NCBI GenBank assembly: GCA_964532995.1 | Contig: CAZHJN010000004.1 | Span: 1-61,309, forward strand | DNA: 61,309 nt | Origin: DTJG01 sp964532995 | GTDB taxonomy: Bacteria > Ratteibacteria > UBA8468 > B48-G9 > DTJG01 | Direction: 5' to 3' | Part shown: positions 8,095-17,561 of the stretch, piece by piece | Layout: each line of letters starts with the position of its first letter | Numbering within the stretch: the first letter of the stretch is position 1 | Notes under the pieces: model-generated | What the model was told of the DNA's origin: nothing | What the model saw: only the letters and a program-made list of their open reading frames with translations | Database searches by the model: none | Program-made: the position numbers and the translations under genes

Positions 8095-11000
8095 TTATCT
8101 CAGAACTATAAAATCAAATACATTGATTGGAACTGCAAAAGTTACAATTTTTGTTTTTGAATCCTGACTGAACTTTAATTTTCCGTTTTGAACTGACTCA
8201 ATCGATGTTATCGTTCTTTTTGCATCCACACTGACAGTAATCTGGTTATGCTGAATGCCTGAATAGTTAGAAAGTACTATTCCGATGCCTTTTTCGCTTT
8301 CAAGCAGGTCTGCCTGTATACAATCAGTACTGCACCAGATCGGTCTTTGAACATTACAACCCAGAATAAAGTCAGTAATAATCTTTCTTTCATTTTCTCT
8401 GTATCCGGTTTCAATTTTTCCCGGAATTCTCTCAACAGATATGTTATATGCATGACCCGCATAAGTACCGACATAAAACACCCTGCCTTTTCCTGCTCTG
8501 TGTTCTATTATTGCCGGAGAACCATCTTCCCATTCTCCCAGCACCTTTGTTTTTTCCGGGTTCCTCAATTTAAAGACTATTTTTCTGCCCACGCTTTCAA
8601 TCATTTCATCTGAATCTTTCAGGTGGATTTTCCCGGTCATAAAAGCCGGCTGCACACCATTCTGTGGATTAAGAGACCTTCCTATTGTGCTGTCAACCAC
8701 TGTCAGGTCTTTGATTCCTATAACAGGAAGAAGGATTTCACATTTCTGACCGTATTCATCGCCTGTTGCAGGAATACAATCAACCCACAGATTTCCTCCA
8801 TTATTAACCCAGTTCAATATTGCCTGTTTTGTCGATTTTCTCAGATATTGAGAACTGAGTATTGCAACCTTATAGTTTTTCAAAATTCCCTTTTCAACTT
8901 CAAATTCATCAACAAAATCAACAGGAATCTGTTTGTGCTGAAGAGCAAGATATATAAGTTGATTGTTCCACATGCTGGCATCATCTGTACTCCATACAGG
9001 TTCACTTGCTGACCAGATGATTGCGGTTTCCGGTTTTCTTGCTTTGCCATCAAATATAATATCTTCAACCTTTTCAAGAACCCTTGTAAATTTTGCGATA
9101 CCCGATGTCATATCCTTACTTGCCGACCAGTTATCAGGTGAATAATAAGCAGGACCGTATCTGTAGACATCAATCTTTTTCGCACCTTTTCCAATGACAG
9201 AAGCAAGCTTCAATTGAATATTATCCTCTCCTCCGCCTACCGGCATTACGAACGCTCCAACTTCTGCATTGTTGATTCTTGCACAGCTTCGACTTAAATC
9301 AACAAGATAGGATACCATCTGAATTCCTGCGTTTCTCCATCCTCCTGTATTTAACCAATCTTCATTCCAGAATGCTGTTACACTGTTTTGTCTTGCAAAT
9401 TCCCATATTTCTGCACCTCGCATATACGAACAGTAACCATATGCCCAGGGCGGGCCGAAGTTCACCCTTACGCTTACTCCTGGTAATCTTTTTGTAATCT
9501 CTTCCGCAAGAATGCTGTAAACCTTTGCAGTTGCATAATTCCAGTATCTCAATGTCCAGTAATAGTTTATGCAGGAATCAGCAGCGGTTCTGTCGGTGGG
9601 TCTTGTTTTCCATGAATCTCTCCAGTTCCAGCTTCCATATGTTTTTATTTCCTCCCAGTTATTAACCTTTAAATCAGTCGGTTTCAGACCCTGAGATTTA
9701 AGATAATCCCTGTATCCCTGTTCATATTCTATACCTGCAAAGACCTCGCCAGCTATTTCATCACCAGTATCAATAAATTTAATCAGCTGTAACTGATCAG
9801 GGTCCTGTTTTTTTAAGTTTTCAATGGTTTTTTCTATAAAAGATGAACACTCCTGCTTAATCTTATTTATATCAAAGATATTCTTTTTAGTTACAGGATC
9901 CTTTGGAAGCTGGCCCAGTCTGAAGGTATGATGGGTCTGTTTAATCCCGTATTTTTCTGCAACCTGTCTGTATACACCTGCCAGGCCAGAGTACTGGGTA
10001 TCAAGCGCATTAAACCCAATTGTACGGATTGTATCCACTTCCATTTCCACCATCGTGGGGTCTGAAAAAACATTACCGAATCCTTTAAGATGCGCCTCAA
10101 GATAAAACTTTTTGAGATTTACATCTGGCAATTTTAATAATTTAACAAACGAATTTCTGTTCTGAATGTCAGAATCAAGGAGATTGAAATTCTTCAGAAA
10201 ATCTTCTGGATTGCTTTCGGTTTTTGGTATTATCAGCCCGATGATGTTTCCTGGTGTACCTTTTGTAATACTTTTAATAATGCATTTTTCATCAGGTTGA
10301 TACGCAAAATCAATTATTGCGCTGATGGAATTGAAGATTTCCCCTTTTATGGGTTCAAAATGAAAACCAGAATAAACATTGCCCCTGCCTTTGAACTGTT
10401 CATAATTGCCCAGATTAATCCAGTTACTTTCAATTCCTGATGAAAAAACCTCTTTTGAAGGATAGATTGTAAAGTACCAGTTTGGGGGTCCGTATAAACC
10501 GTGAATTTTCAATTTATACTGTCGGCTCTCTGGTTGAAGCAATTTAACTCTCACATAACCAGAGTATTCTTTCATCTCATACACTCTTAAATCATCAAAA
10601 TATACTGTTCCTTTTCCATTTGCTTCCAATCTTAACTCGCAGTAAGAAGTCTCAGGATCAGGATTTTTTGGTTCACCATAGCCATAAATATGCCTTCCAC
10701 CAACAATTGTCACGCCGGCTGCTGTCCAGTCAGAATTCGGTCCGATCCTGTTGGAATATGGTTCCCCGATTGCTCCATAAACAATCCTGATTGATCCGGT
10801 AATCTCACCATCAGTTTTTATCATTGCCCGCACATAAAATTTTTTCCCCTTCTTAATCTGGAAGGCTTTCGGGATGTATGTTCCGGTTCTTCTGTTAAGT
10901 GTTATTGCAAAAGAATACTGACCTTCATAAGCAATATTTTCAAATGAATACACGATGTCAGGCAATGGTTGTTTTTTTTCTGTTGGCCTGATGTTCCATC

Positions 11001-11124
11001 CTGATGCCTGCTGTTCAAATCCAGGATTGCTGATTGGAAAGATTTCCTGGTTGAATAAGGAAACTTCTGACTGACAGAATAGAAAACCACATAAGTTTGT
11101 CAGCAGAAAGAGGATTTTTTTCAT
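8095..11124 (-). CDS. Secreted GH42-like glycosidase with N-terminal CBM
   Basis: I chose the ATG at 11124 because it begins a classic signal peptide (MKKILFLLTNLCGFLFCQ) with a GGGG-type site just upstream; the frame stays open to 11169. Residues about 28-185 resemble a CBM4/9-type jelly roll (NPGFEQQASGWNI near the start, YFDDLRVYEM at the end). A TIM-barrel-like region follows, with IDTGDEIAGEVF near 455, the same Gly/Thr-Asp-Glu motif as in two other large secreted proteins of the window. From about 690 a GATase-like trimerisation domain (LKNYKVAILSSQYL, then WVNNGGNLWVD) resembles the GH42 middle domain. The C terminus is beta-rich. Substrate unknown; a beta-galactosidase-like activity is only a family guess. 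Confidence 0.78.
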   Translation of the reverse strand: MKKILFLLTNLCGFLFCQSEVSLFNQEIFPISNPGFEQQASGWNIRPTEKKQPLPDIVYSFENIAYEGQYSFAITLNRRTGTYIPKAFQIKKGKKFYVRAMIKTDGEITGSIRIVYGAIGEPYSNRIGPNSDWTAAGVTIVGGRHIYGYGEPKNPDPETSYCELRLEANGKGTVYFDDLRVYEMKEYSGYVRVKLLQPESRQYKLKIHGLYGPPNWYFTIYPSKEVFSSGIESNWINLGNYEQFKGRGNVYSGFHFEPIKGEIFNSISAIIDFAYQPDEKCIIKSITKGTPGNIIGLIIPKTESNPEDFLKNFNLLDSDIQNRNSFVKLLKLPDVNLKKFYLEAHLKGFGNVFSDPTMVEMEVDTIRTIGFNALDTQYSGLAGVYRQVAEKYGIKQTHHTFRLGQLPKDPVTKKNIFDINKIKQECSSFIEKTIENLKKQDPDQLQLIKFIDTGDEIAGEVFAGIEYEQGYRDYLKSQGLKPTDLKVNNWEEIKTYGSWNWRDSWKTRPTDRTAADSCINYYWTLRYWNYATAKVYSILAEEITKRLPGVSVRVNFGPPWAYGYCSYMRGAEIWEFARQNSVTAFWNEDWLNTGGWRNAGIQMVSYLVDLSRSCARINNAEVGAFVMPVGGGEDNIQLKLASVIGKGAKKIDVYRYGPAYYSPDNWSASKDMTSGIAKFTRVLEKVEDIIFDGKARKPETAIIWSASEPVWSTDDASMWNNQLIYLALQHKQIPVDFVDEFEVEKGILKNYKVAILSSQYLRKSTKQAILNWVNNGGNLWVDCIPATGDEYGQKCEILLPVIGIKDLTVVDSTIGRSLNPQNGVQPAFMTGKIHLKDSDEMIESVGRKIVFKLRNPEKTKVLGEWEDGSPAIIEHRAGKGRVFYVGTYAGHAYNISVERIPGKIETGYRENERKIITDFILGCNVQRPIWCSTDCIQADLLESEKGIGIVLSNYSGIQHNQITVSVDAKRTITSIESVQNGKLKFSQDSKTKIVTFAVPINVFDFIVLR

Positions 11125-11137
11125 TTTTCCCCATATA

Positions 11138-12241
11138 CTAAAAACTGAAAAGTTTTTCAATCCTTTCAAGAGGTATTGTGATAAGTTCTATAATTCTTTT
11201 GTTTCTTGAAAATGCCACAAGAAGATTTCCATTGTATTCAATTGCATGCGGATATTGTAATGTTGCCTGGTTGTCTGTTGGAATATCAATCCTTGCAATT
11301 TTTGTAAAAACTCTGCCATCATGGGATACCGACAGATGCATCTGCTTTCTCAGTATATCCATATTTCTGTTGGCATTTGAAATGAAAACTCTGTATCCTC
11401 TGCTTGTTTTCAGCCCGAAGAATTTGGTTGTTGCATTCGGAAAATTTGTTTTAACCGGTTTTGTCCATGTTTTTCCGTAATCCTGAGAAAAGCACCTGAA
11501 TATCATTCTTTTTCCACTGTTGTCCCTTAGAAGCATGGACATGTTTCCGTCTTCCTGCATCCACCAGAAGGGTTCATCAGGTAGAAAGTTAAACTCATTT
11601 TTCTGCTTCACAACAGGATAGCTTTTCCATTCGTCAAAAGAACTTTCACCTCCGACAAGAGCATAAATGTTCATCAGCACATCCCTTCTTGTCATCATCC
11701 ATTTCCCATCTGGCAATTGCTGGGGTGGAAAATTATTGATAGCATCATCAAAGACCACTCCAATATACTTCCACTTTTTGTAATGCCATTTATAGGCATG
11801 TAATTGGAGTTTTTTCCCTTTTCCAAAAGCTCCAGGTCCGGTAAAATAGGCAGCAAGAGCGATCAGATTACCTTTATAAATCCAGAATCCTCTTGCAATA
11901 TAACCGAACCCCTTTTCTTCTGGTTGAGCGAGGATTTTTGGTTTTTCCCAGTTAATGCCATCCCTGCTTGTGGAATATAGAACTGACTGTCCAACGCGAG
12001 CTTCTTCTTCAGGTCCAAAACTCCACATACACCAGAAAAGGTTTTCATGATACAGAAGATAGTTATGGAGTTGAAATTTCCAATCCGGATGTTCGTCACT
12101 TAAAACAATGTGTCTTGATGGCCTTATGACAGGTAATCTTTCACAATCAAGTTTTTTTACATACTTGCCATCAAGGACGAGCATTGTACGTTTGTATTTC
12201 AGGGTCAGCTCACAACCAGTTTTGTTTTTTCCAGTACTCAT
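11138..12241 (-). CDS. BNR/sialidase-fold beta-propeller hydrolase-like protein
   Basis: The protein shows repeated Asp-box-type motifs: STSRDGINWEKP near residue 80, SQDYGKTWTKP near 240 and SVSHDGRVFTK near 300. These are typical of six-bladed sialidase folds. A possible catalytic framework is not clear: an arginine-rich N-terminal RPSRHIV segment and an Arg-containing MTRRDV segment are present, but I cannot assign a full Arg triad. No signal peptide is seen. The frame is open to 12271, but ATG 12241 has a GGAAAGG site and reduces overlap with the upstream gene to 32 bases. It lies between the flavoprotein and GH42-like genes. Exo-sialidase activity is possible, not shown. Confidence 0.75.
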   Translation of the reverse strand: MSTGKNKTGCELTLKYKRTMLVLDGKYVKKLDCERLPVIRPSRHIVLSDEHPDWKFQLHNYLLYHENLFWCMWSFGPEEEARVGQSVLYSTSRDGINWEKPKILAQPEEKGFGYIARGFWIYKGNLIALAAYFTGPGAFGKGKKLQLHAYKWHYKKWKYIGVVFDDAINNFPPQQLPDGKWMMTRRDVLMNIYALVGGESSFDEWKSYPVVKQKNEFNFLPDEPFWWMQEDGNMSMLLRDNSGKRMIFRCFSQDYGKTWTKPVKTNFPNATTKFFGLKTSRGYRVFISNANRNMDILRKQMHLSVSHDGRVFTKIARIDIPTDNQATLQYPHAIEYNGNLLVAFSRNKRIIELITIPLERIEKLFSF

Positions 12242-12860
12242 ATTCGCCTTTCCATAGTTTTTTTCTCGCAATTATCAAATCTCTGAAATGATTTTTCCCC
12301 TGCTCAATGACTTTAACCTGATTCTTAAAGACTGGTTTTTGCTCAATTGCATTTCTCATCCTTTCACCAATTTTTTGCGCTTCTTTCATTTTCTTTTCAT
12401 CAACAGGTACTCTGGAGGATATACCTGCAACAAATTGAGCACCACAGGTAAACGCATAATGTTTTATGTAATTAACCACCGGTTTATCAAACCCGCTTCC
12501 TGAAGTAACAACAGCAACAATGTATTTTCCAAGAAGTCTTTTGCAATGGATAAAATGACTTGAGCGGTCAAAAAGCGCCTTCATGGATGCGGTTACACAA
12601 TTGATATAGTTTGGGCTTGCAAGAATGATACCGTCCGCAAGTAGCATCCTGTTCATGATGTATTTCACTCCATCTTTTATCGGACAATCCATTATCTTCA
12701 TATGACATCTTTCGCAGTGTTTGCAGAACTTGATTTCACAGTCACAAAGATGTATGACTTCTGAATTTTCCGGGTTGCAGACCCCAAGCACTTCGCTGGC
12801 AAGGGTAAATGTTTGACTCTTGTTTTTTCTTGGACTGGATGAAATCAGAAGCACCCTCAT
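12210..12860 (-). CDS. Iron-sulfur flavoprotein / NADPH-dependent FMN reductase family
   Basis: Flavodoxin-like fold of 216 residues. The N-terminal phosphate-binding loop SSSPRKNKSQT (residues 7-17) binds FMN. A compact cysteine cluster C46-x2-C49-x2-C52-x6-C59 matches the 4Fe-4S motif of archaeal and bacterial Isf proteins. ASPNYINCVTASMKALFDR near 81-99 is the second FMN-contact region of the family. Such proteins shuttle single electrons in anaerobes. It overlaps both neighbours (GH172 by ATGA, BNR gene by 32 bases), so it is embedded in the operon even though electron transfer is unexpected among glycan genes. Confidence 0.85.
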   Translation of the reverse strand: MRVLLISSSPRKNKSQTFTLASEVLGVCNPENSEVIHLCDCEIKFCKHCERCHMKIMDCPIKDGVKYIMNRMLLADGIILASPNYINCVTASMKALFDRSSHFIHCKRLLGKYIVAVVTSGSGFDKPVVNYIKHYAFTCGAQFVAGISSRVPVDEKKMKEAQKIGERMRNAIEQKPVFKNQVKVIEQGKNHFRDLIIARKKLWKGEYEYWKKQNWL

Positions 12861-13996
12861 TTTTTCCTTCCCTTATGAATCCCTGCCCATTGTCTCTTCA
12901 TTTTTTTCATTTCTTCTGTGAGTTTAACCTTAAAGGGTGTGATCTGTTTTTCAGGATCAAAAATCCAATTCCCCTGATGGTCTTTTAAAACTGGCAGTCT
13001 TTTATTAACAGAAGGAACATCCACGACTTTTGTCGGTTCTTTTGCATACCAGTAAGCAACAGATGAAAACTCATTGGCAAGATGGTTTCCATGACCATGT
13101 TCAATTGTAACCCTGATCTCCTTTTGAAACCTGACAGGGTTTTCAACATGAAAGATATATGAGGTCTGGTATCCTCCGGTATCTTCCTCATGGATTGAAG
13201 AACCGTTTCTCAAAAATGCATTTTTCTGCATTCCCCAAGCCTGATTGAAATAATCCTCGCTTCCTGTTCCATGAAGATCTGGAGGCCATTTATATCCATC
13301 AACCCATATCATATCATCACCTTCACCCCACCATGTTCCCTGAAAATTGGTGACGCTTATGTTACATCCAAGATAATGGCCTGTTCCTCTGGTTTCAAGA
13401 ATCACATAATTATTCTTCCATGCAAGTTTTTCTTTATTGACCACATTCGCCTCAGGAGTGTTAACCCTGATTTCATGACCCCATCCACCAAATGGATTTG
13501 CTCTTCTGAATTCTGCGTGCAAATAACCTTCTTCATCATCAATTTTTTCATAGGTCTCATAGTCAATGTAAAAAAACTGTAAGTGGTCTTCATCACTTTC
13601 ATTTATCAGCTCAACAACCGCTCTTTTTCTGAAAGGCATTGGCAGATAACAATTGAGGGCGCATCCTCCTCCAAAACGGTTATTTGCTCTTGTTGAAGCA
13701 GTAAAAAACAATGATTGAAAAGAATTGATTATTCCATGACCGAGACAGAAAAAGTCTCCAAGAGGTACAAGCACTGAAGGATAATCTGCATCATCCCATG
13801 TTATTTTCAAAAGACATTCTCTGTAATGATTCCTTTGCGTCATCCAGATGTGCGTTATTTTCCCCGGTCCTTTGATGTCTGCAAGAACGGTTGATTTTTT
13901 CGCAGGTATAACCCAGCAATCCCTGTTTCTTCCTGTTGTATCCCAGGAAGAAAATCTTGCTGTTTTACCTTTCTTAATCAGCGAAATGTCATGCAT
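12857..13996 (-). CDS. GH172 (DUF2961) glycoside hydrolase
   Basis: The start is taken at ATG 13996, which has a perfect AAGGAGG six bases upstream; a TTG at 14017 is in frame but overlaps that site. Family signatures are RFSSWDTTGRNRDCW near the N terminus, DIKGPGKITHIWMT near 45, and two glutamates in WGEGDDMIWVDG and GTGSEDYF about 22 residues apart, matching the spacing of the catalytic acids described for GH172. Known GH172 enzymes act on alpha-D-fructofuranosides/difructose anhydrides or D-arabinofuranosides. The protein is 379 residues with no signal peptide, so it would act in the cytoplasm. Substrate cannot be decided here. Confidence 0.87.
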   Translation of the reverse strand: MHDISLIKKGKTARFSSWDTTGRNRDCWVIPAKKSTVLADIKGPGKITHIWMTQRNHYRECLLKITWDDADYPSVLVPLGDFFCLGHGIINSFQSLFFTASTRANNRFGGGCALNCYLPMPFRKRAVVELINESDEDHLQFFYIDYETYEKIDDEEGYLHAEFRRANPFGGWGHEIRVNTPEANVVNKEKLAWKNNYVILETRGTGHYLGCNISVTNFQGTWWGEGDDMIWVDGYKWPPDLHGTGSEDYFNQAWGMQKNAFLRNGSSIHEEDTGGYQTSYIFHVENPVRFQKEIRVTIEHGHGNHLANEFSSVAYWYAKEPTKVVDVPSVNKRLPVLKDHQGNWIFDPEKQITPFKVKLTEEMKKMKRQWAGIHKGRKK

Positions 13997-14013
13997 TTTT
14001 TCCCTCCTTGAGT

Positions 14014-16632
14014 TCAATAGTCGTATTCCTGAATCTCATTATGCTGATCTTTTATGTTAAATCTGTTTGTGGTGTTACCGGAGATGACTGAAAAGCAACC
14101 AGAAGTGGAACTAATATCAGGATTTGTGATGATCCTTATCTTATAGTCAGAACCAGGACTGATATTTGATGGTATTTTCCAGATGAATGTTCCGGTTTTT
14201 CCATAGCCGATTGACTTTGTTCCAATAAATCCCGCATAATCAGTTCCCCTGAGCAGCTCTATCCTCACTGTTGAACCAGGGTTTCCTTCAAACCGCCATA
14301 CAATATTTCTGGTTTCGCCCTGCCTCCATACATCACCCTGTAAAGGAGAAACGACTGTTATTGAACCTTTTGATATTGTGAAGGGCTCGCTTGTGTCTGT
14401 TAAGAAGGGATCATTCATCGCACTTATCTTTATTCTGTAATCATCTGAAGCAGGCAAATTTGAAGGAATGAACCAGTTATAGGAGCCAGAACCGGTGCTG
14501 CTGTAGAGTTGTGCAATGGAGGCAGAAGTATTACCTCTCAGGTACTCAATCTTGAAAGTTTTTGGTTTGTTTTCTGAACACAACCATGAAATAGTCTGGA
14601 CTGTACTGACATAACAGGTTTCATTTCCCGCAGGTGTTCTCAGTTTAACCGAAGGTCCGGCAATCGAAAATTTTTCTCCTGTTCCATAAACAGAGGGATA
14701 TGCAGTACTGATAACCTTTATTGAATAATCATCGCCTGGCTGAATATTTGAGGGTATTATCCATACATAGGAATTTGTTGAGTTTGTTTTTGATGGAACA
14801 GCAGAGGCTATAAATCCTAAAGACTTTTCTGCCTTCAGTAATTCAATTTTTACATACCCACCAGTCTTTCCGTAAGATTTCCACTGTATTAACTGACGTG
14901 TTCCTTTCGAAAAAATGGTTCCATTAACCGGATTTTCAACTTTGATCATTCCGTTAATAATTGAAAATGTCGAAGAACTTGTATCACTTATAACTGGATT
15001 TGCGATACTTGTGATACGTATTTTATAGTTATCAGACGCCTGTATACTGGCAGGGATTTTCCAGTTATATGAACCATTTCCACTGACACCAACCGGTATT
15101 CCAGAAGCGATTATGTAATTTAATTGACCATTCCTCAGCAATTCCAGTTTCACATTTCCTTTTATATTGCCAGTATATTTCCACAGTATCATTTTTGTGC
15201 TTTCCTGTTCCCATTGTTCTCCGCCGTCCGGCGAAACAATATCAAGTTCAAGAGCAGTTCCATAAACCTTTATACATACATTTGATCCAGGTCTTGATGA
15301 TGTGATATCAGTCCATTCCACACCATCCTTGCTCACAAAACTCTGTCCCGGCACTGCCGTGGCCTTGCTGCTGTAACCGGAAATGGGCACTTCCATCGGT
15401 ATCGGATAGTTGCATCCAGGTGTTTTGAGTCTGACAACAGCTGAAAACTTTTCATTTTTTGAGACCGGCACATCGGTGAAGAGTTTTATTGTATGGTATC
15501 CAGGATCTGAAACATTGCCTGATTTTGTTGTTGCAAGAAGCCCGCTTACAGGTGATTGTTCAGAACAATTTTTATAAATTTTTATCTCATACTGGGAATT
15601 CAATACCGGAGTATAAAAACCGACCGCCTGTATCACCCCGGATTGTAAAGCCGAAAAAATATTGGCAAAGTGTGCTGTATCATTTCCGAAACCAGCTGAT
15701 GTAACCCAGCCAAGAGGGTCGTACTGGTATATCTGATTATAATTGCTGGTCGGCTCTGCATTATTGAAAACAGCACAGTTGTTTCCGATGTTGGTATCAT
15801 AATAAGAGATATAGAAATATCCTGATTCACCCCATAATGTGCCCCAGCTGTTTTTAACAATGAAAGCTCCATCTCCAGGCGGTATACCTGCTGCACTGCC
15901 ATAAAAATTTGTCCTGCTGTAGCTGTCTATCCATCCAACAATCGAGACAGCGTGGTTTGAAAAATTATGTCCGTTGTAATAATAATTCTTTCCTTTTGCC
16001 AGATAAGCATTGTTATAATACATTGTCGTGTATATTGCGCCATACTTCATTATCGCCTGTTTGATTCCGTTATTATCTGTTGAATGTTTCCTGTCAGGAA
16101 TGAAAATTACTTCCTGGACATGTTTTACAGGTTGAAGATTTTCAGGGGAACTGGTTGAACCTGGATTATAAGGATCTTCCAGTTCAGGGACAGGACCTGA
16201 CCATCTCACAAGGTATGCTGTTGACATAAAATGATTGCCACCATCGGATGCCGCTCTATCAAATCCTTCAGCGCAGGATGAGCTCAGGATATTTTTCATG
16301 TGATTTTCTGAAAAATCCCAGTTTCCAGTTCCTGAAAGATAGGATTCCAGTGATGAATATGTTGCAAAAGCCCAGCAGCTACCCGCGCTTCCCTGGTTTT
16401 TTATCGGAGAGACTTTATTGTAAGAACGCAGATCAAAGGATGCGGGGCTTTCGGCATACAGCGCACCTGGAAGAGAAAGCGGTACATCTCCAATGATCGA
16501 TTGCGTTTCTGACTGAAAATTTTTTTGAAACTCTGGATTCAATGGAGCAAATTCAATATTTTCGGATGAAAGCAGTGTGTAAACAAAGAATAATGAAATA
16601 AAAGTGAAGACCTGAAAGGTTTTCTTTAACAT
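14014..16632 (-). CDS. Secreted papain-like (C1A) protease with lectin-like domain and four C-terminal repeats
   Basis: A signal peptide spans about residues 1-23. The papain domain follows a short linker instead of a long propeptide. The oxyanion Gln80, nucleophile Cys86 (NQGSAGSCWAF), His227 (NHAVSIVGW) and Asn261 (KNSWGTLWGESGY) are all present. Residues about 290-460 resemble the lectin-like domain often found after bacterial C1A domains. Four repeats of about 95-100 residues follow (about 463-557, 560-655, 660-755, 760-858), each with a GEQW/GTxxxIxWxxxG start and a GSYNWxIPxxxxxxDDYxIxI end, resembling Kre9/KNH-type Ig-like domains. The last residues carry no obvious sorting signal. It may trim glycoprotein backbones. 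Confidence 0.88.
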   Translation of the reverse strand: MLKKTFQVFTFISLFFVYTLLSSENIEFAPLNPEFQKNFQSETQSIIGDVPLSLPGALYAESPASFDLRSYNKVSPIKNQGSAGSCWAFATYSSLESYLSGTGNWDFSENHMKNILSSSCAEGFDRAASDGGNHFMSTAYLVRWSGPVPELEDPYNPGSTSSPENLQPVKHVQEVIFIPDRKHSTDNNGIKQAIMKYGAIYTTMYYNNAYLAKGKNYYYNGHNFSNHAVSIVGWIDSYSRTNFYGSAAGIPPGDGAFIVKNSWGTLWGESGYFYISYYDTNIGNNCAVFNNAEPTSNYNQIYQYDPLGWVTSAGFGNDTAHFANIFSALQSGVIQAVGFYTPVLNSQYEIKIYKNCSEQSPVSGLLATTKSGNVSDPGYHTIKLFTDVPVSKNEKFSAVVRLKTPGCNYPIPMEVPISGYSSKATAVPGQSFVSKDGVEWTDITSSRPGSNVCIKVYGTALELDIVSPDGGEQWEQESTKMILWKYTGNIKGNVKLELLRNGQLNYIIASGIPVGVSGNGSYNWKIPASIQASDNYKIRITSIANPVISDTSSSTFSIINGMIKVENPVNGTIFSKGTRQLIQWKSYGKTGGYVKIELLKAEKSLGFIASAVPSKTNSTNSYVWIIPSNIQPGDDYSIKVISTAYPSVYGTGEKFSIAGPSVKLRTPAGNETCYVSTVQTISWLCSENKPKTFKIEYLRGNTSASIAQLYSSTGSGSYNWFIPSNLPASDDYRIKISAMNDPFLTDTSEPFTISKGSITVVSPLQGDVWRQGETRNIVWRFEGNPGSTVRIELLRGTDYAGFIGTKSIGYGKTGTFIWKIPSNISPGSDYKIRIITNPDISSTSGCFSVISGNTTNRFNIKDQHNEIQEYDY

Positions 16633-16689
16633 ATTAGACCCCTTGTTTTTATATAATTTTCAACAAATTAAGTATACTGTCAAAAGCTT

Positions 16690-17550
16690 TTATAAGGAAA
16701 TCTTCTTATAGATACCGGGTCTTCTGTACCTTGGATGAAAAAGAGCGTCAGATCTCCTTTTTACAAGTGTTTCTGCTTTTAGTGTATGAATAATCATCTG
16801 TTCATCGGTCTGTCCTGGCTCTGTTTCTGCTTCTATCTCACCAAAAGGATTTATTATCATTACAAATGGTGGACCAAAATACTCAACATTTTTTTCTTTG
16901 ATACCACCGCAGGAATTTATTGTAATATGATAAATCCCATTTTGCCACGCAACCGCTCTGAAATTTATAAGTGCAAGTTCCCTCCAGTCTTCATAAGCCT
17001 TTTTTGGATTTGTTCTGATATCATCTGAGCCCCAACTCATATAAAATGGAGCAATTATTACTTCTGCACCGTTGAGATAACTTATCCTTCCTGATTCACA
17101 GAACCAGTTATCAAAACATATATTTACACCGATTCTTGCTTTTTTTGTATTTATAACCGTGAATTCATCACCGCAGCTTTCAATTGTGTATTCAAGTGGA
17201 GGAATATGTGTTTTTGCATATCTTCCCAGCAGCCCCTCATTAGAAACAAAAACATAAGTATTCCTTATGATATCGCCGGCATCCCTTTCTGCAATGCCAA
17301 ATCCTATAGTCATATTAAATTTCTTTGCAATCTCTATCATCTTTTTTGTTGAAGGTCCATTAAATGGTTCAGTGGCTTCAAAAAACTGCCTGTCAAAGCA
17401 AAAACCCGTTACGCTCATCTCAGGGAAAAGGCACCAGTCCACATTTTCCCCTGCCACCTTTTCTATCCAGAAAATATGTCTTTTTATGTTTTCATCCGGT
17501 TCTGCTGGTCTGCTCATCATTGAAATAGCCGCAACTTTAATATCCTGCAT
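16690..17550 (-). CDS. Carbon-nitrogen hydrolase (nitrilase superfamily)
   Basis: The catalytic triad of the superfamily is complete: Glu44 in FPEMSVTGF, Lys113 in YAKTHIPPLEY and Cys145 in GVNICFDNWF. The length of 286 residues is typical for amidases and carbamoylases of this group. No signal peptide; AAGGAGGG precedes the ATG. It sits 11 bases after nagA in the same direction, so it belongs to the same transcript. It could hydrolyse an amide, carbamoyl or ureido group of a sugar-derived or amino-acid substrate. Specificity cannot be read from the sequence. Confidence 0.88.
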   Translation of the reverse strand: MQDIKVAAISMMSRPAEPDENIKRHIFWIEKVAGENVDWCLFPEMSVTGFCFDRQFFEATEPFNGPSTKKMIEIAKKFNMTIGFGIAERDAGDIIRNTYVFVSNEGLLGRYAKTHIPPLEYTIESCGDEFTVINTKKARIGVNICFDNWFCESGRISYLNGAEVIIAPFYMSWGSDDIRTNPKKAYEDWRELALINFRAVAWQNGIYHITINSCGGIKEKNVEYFGPPFVMIINPFGEIEAETEPGQTDEQMIIHTLKAETLVKRRSDALFHPRYRRPGIYKKISL

Positions 17551-17561
17551 TATTACCCTCC

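Noticed and set aside
16633..16689. Promoter for the papain-like protease gene (TTGACA and TATACT on minus).
   Set aside because: The two hexamers overlap each other or have wrong spacing, and the gene is likely read from the nagA promoter.
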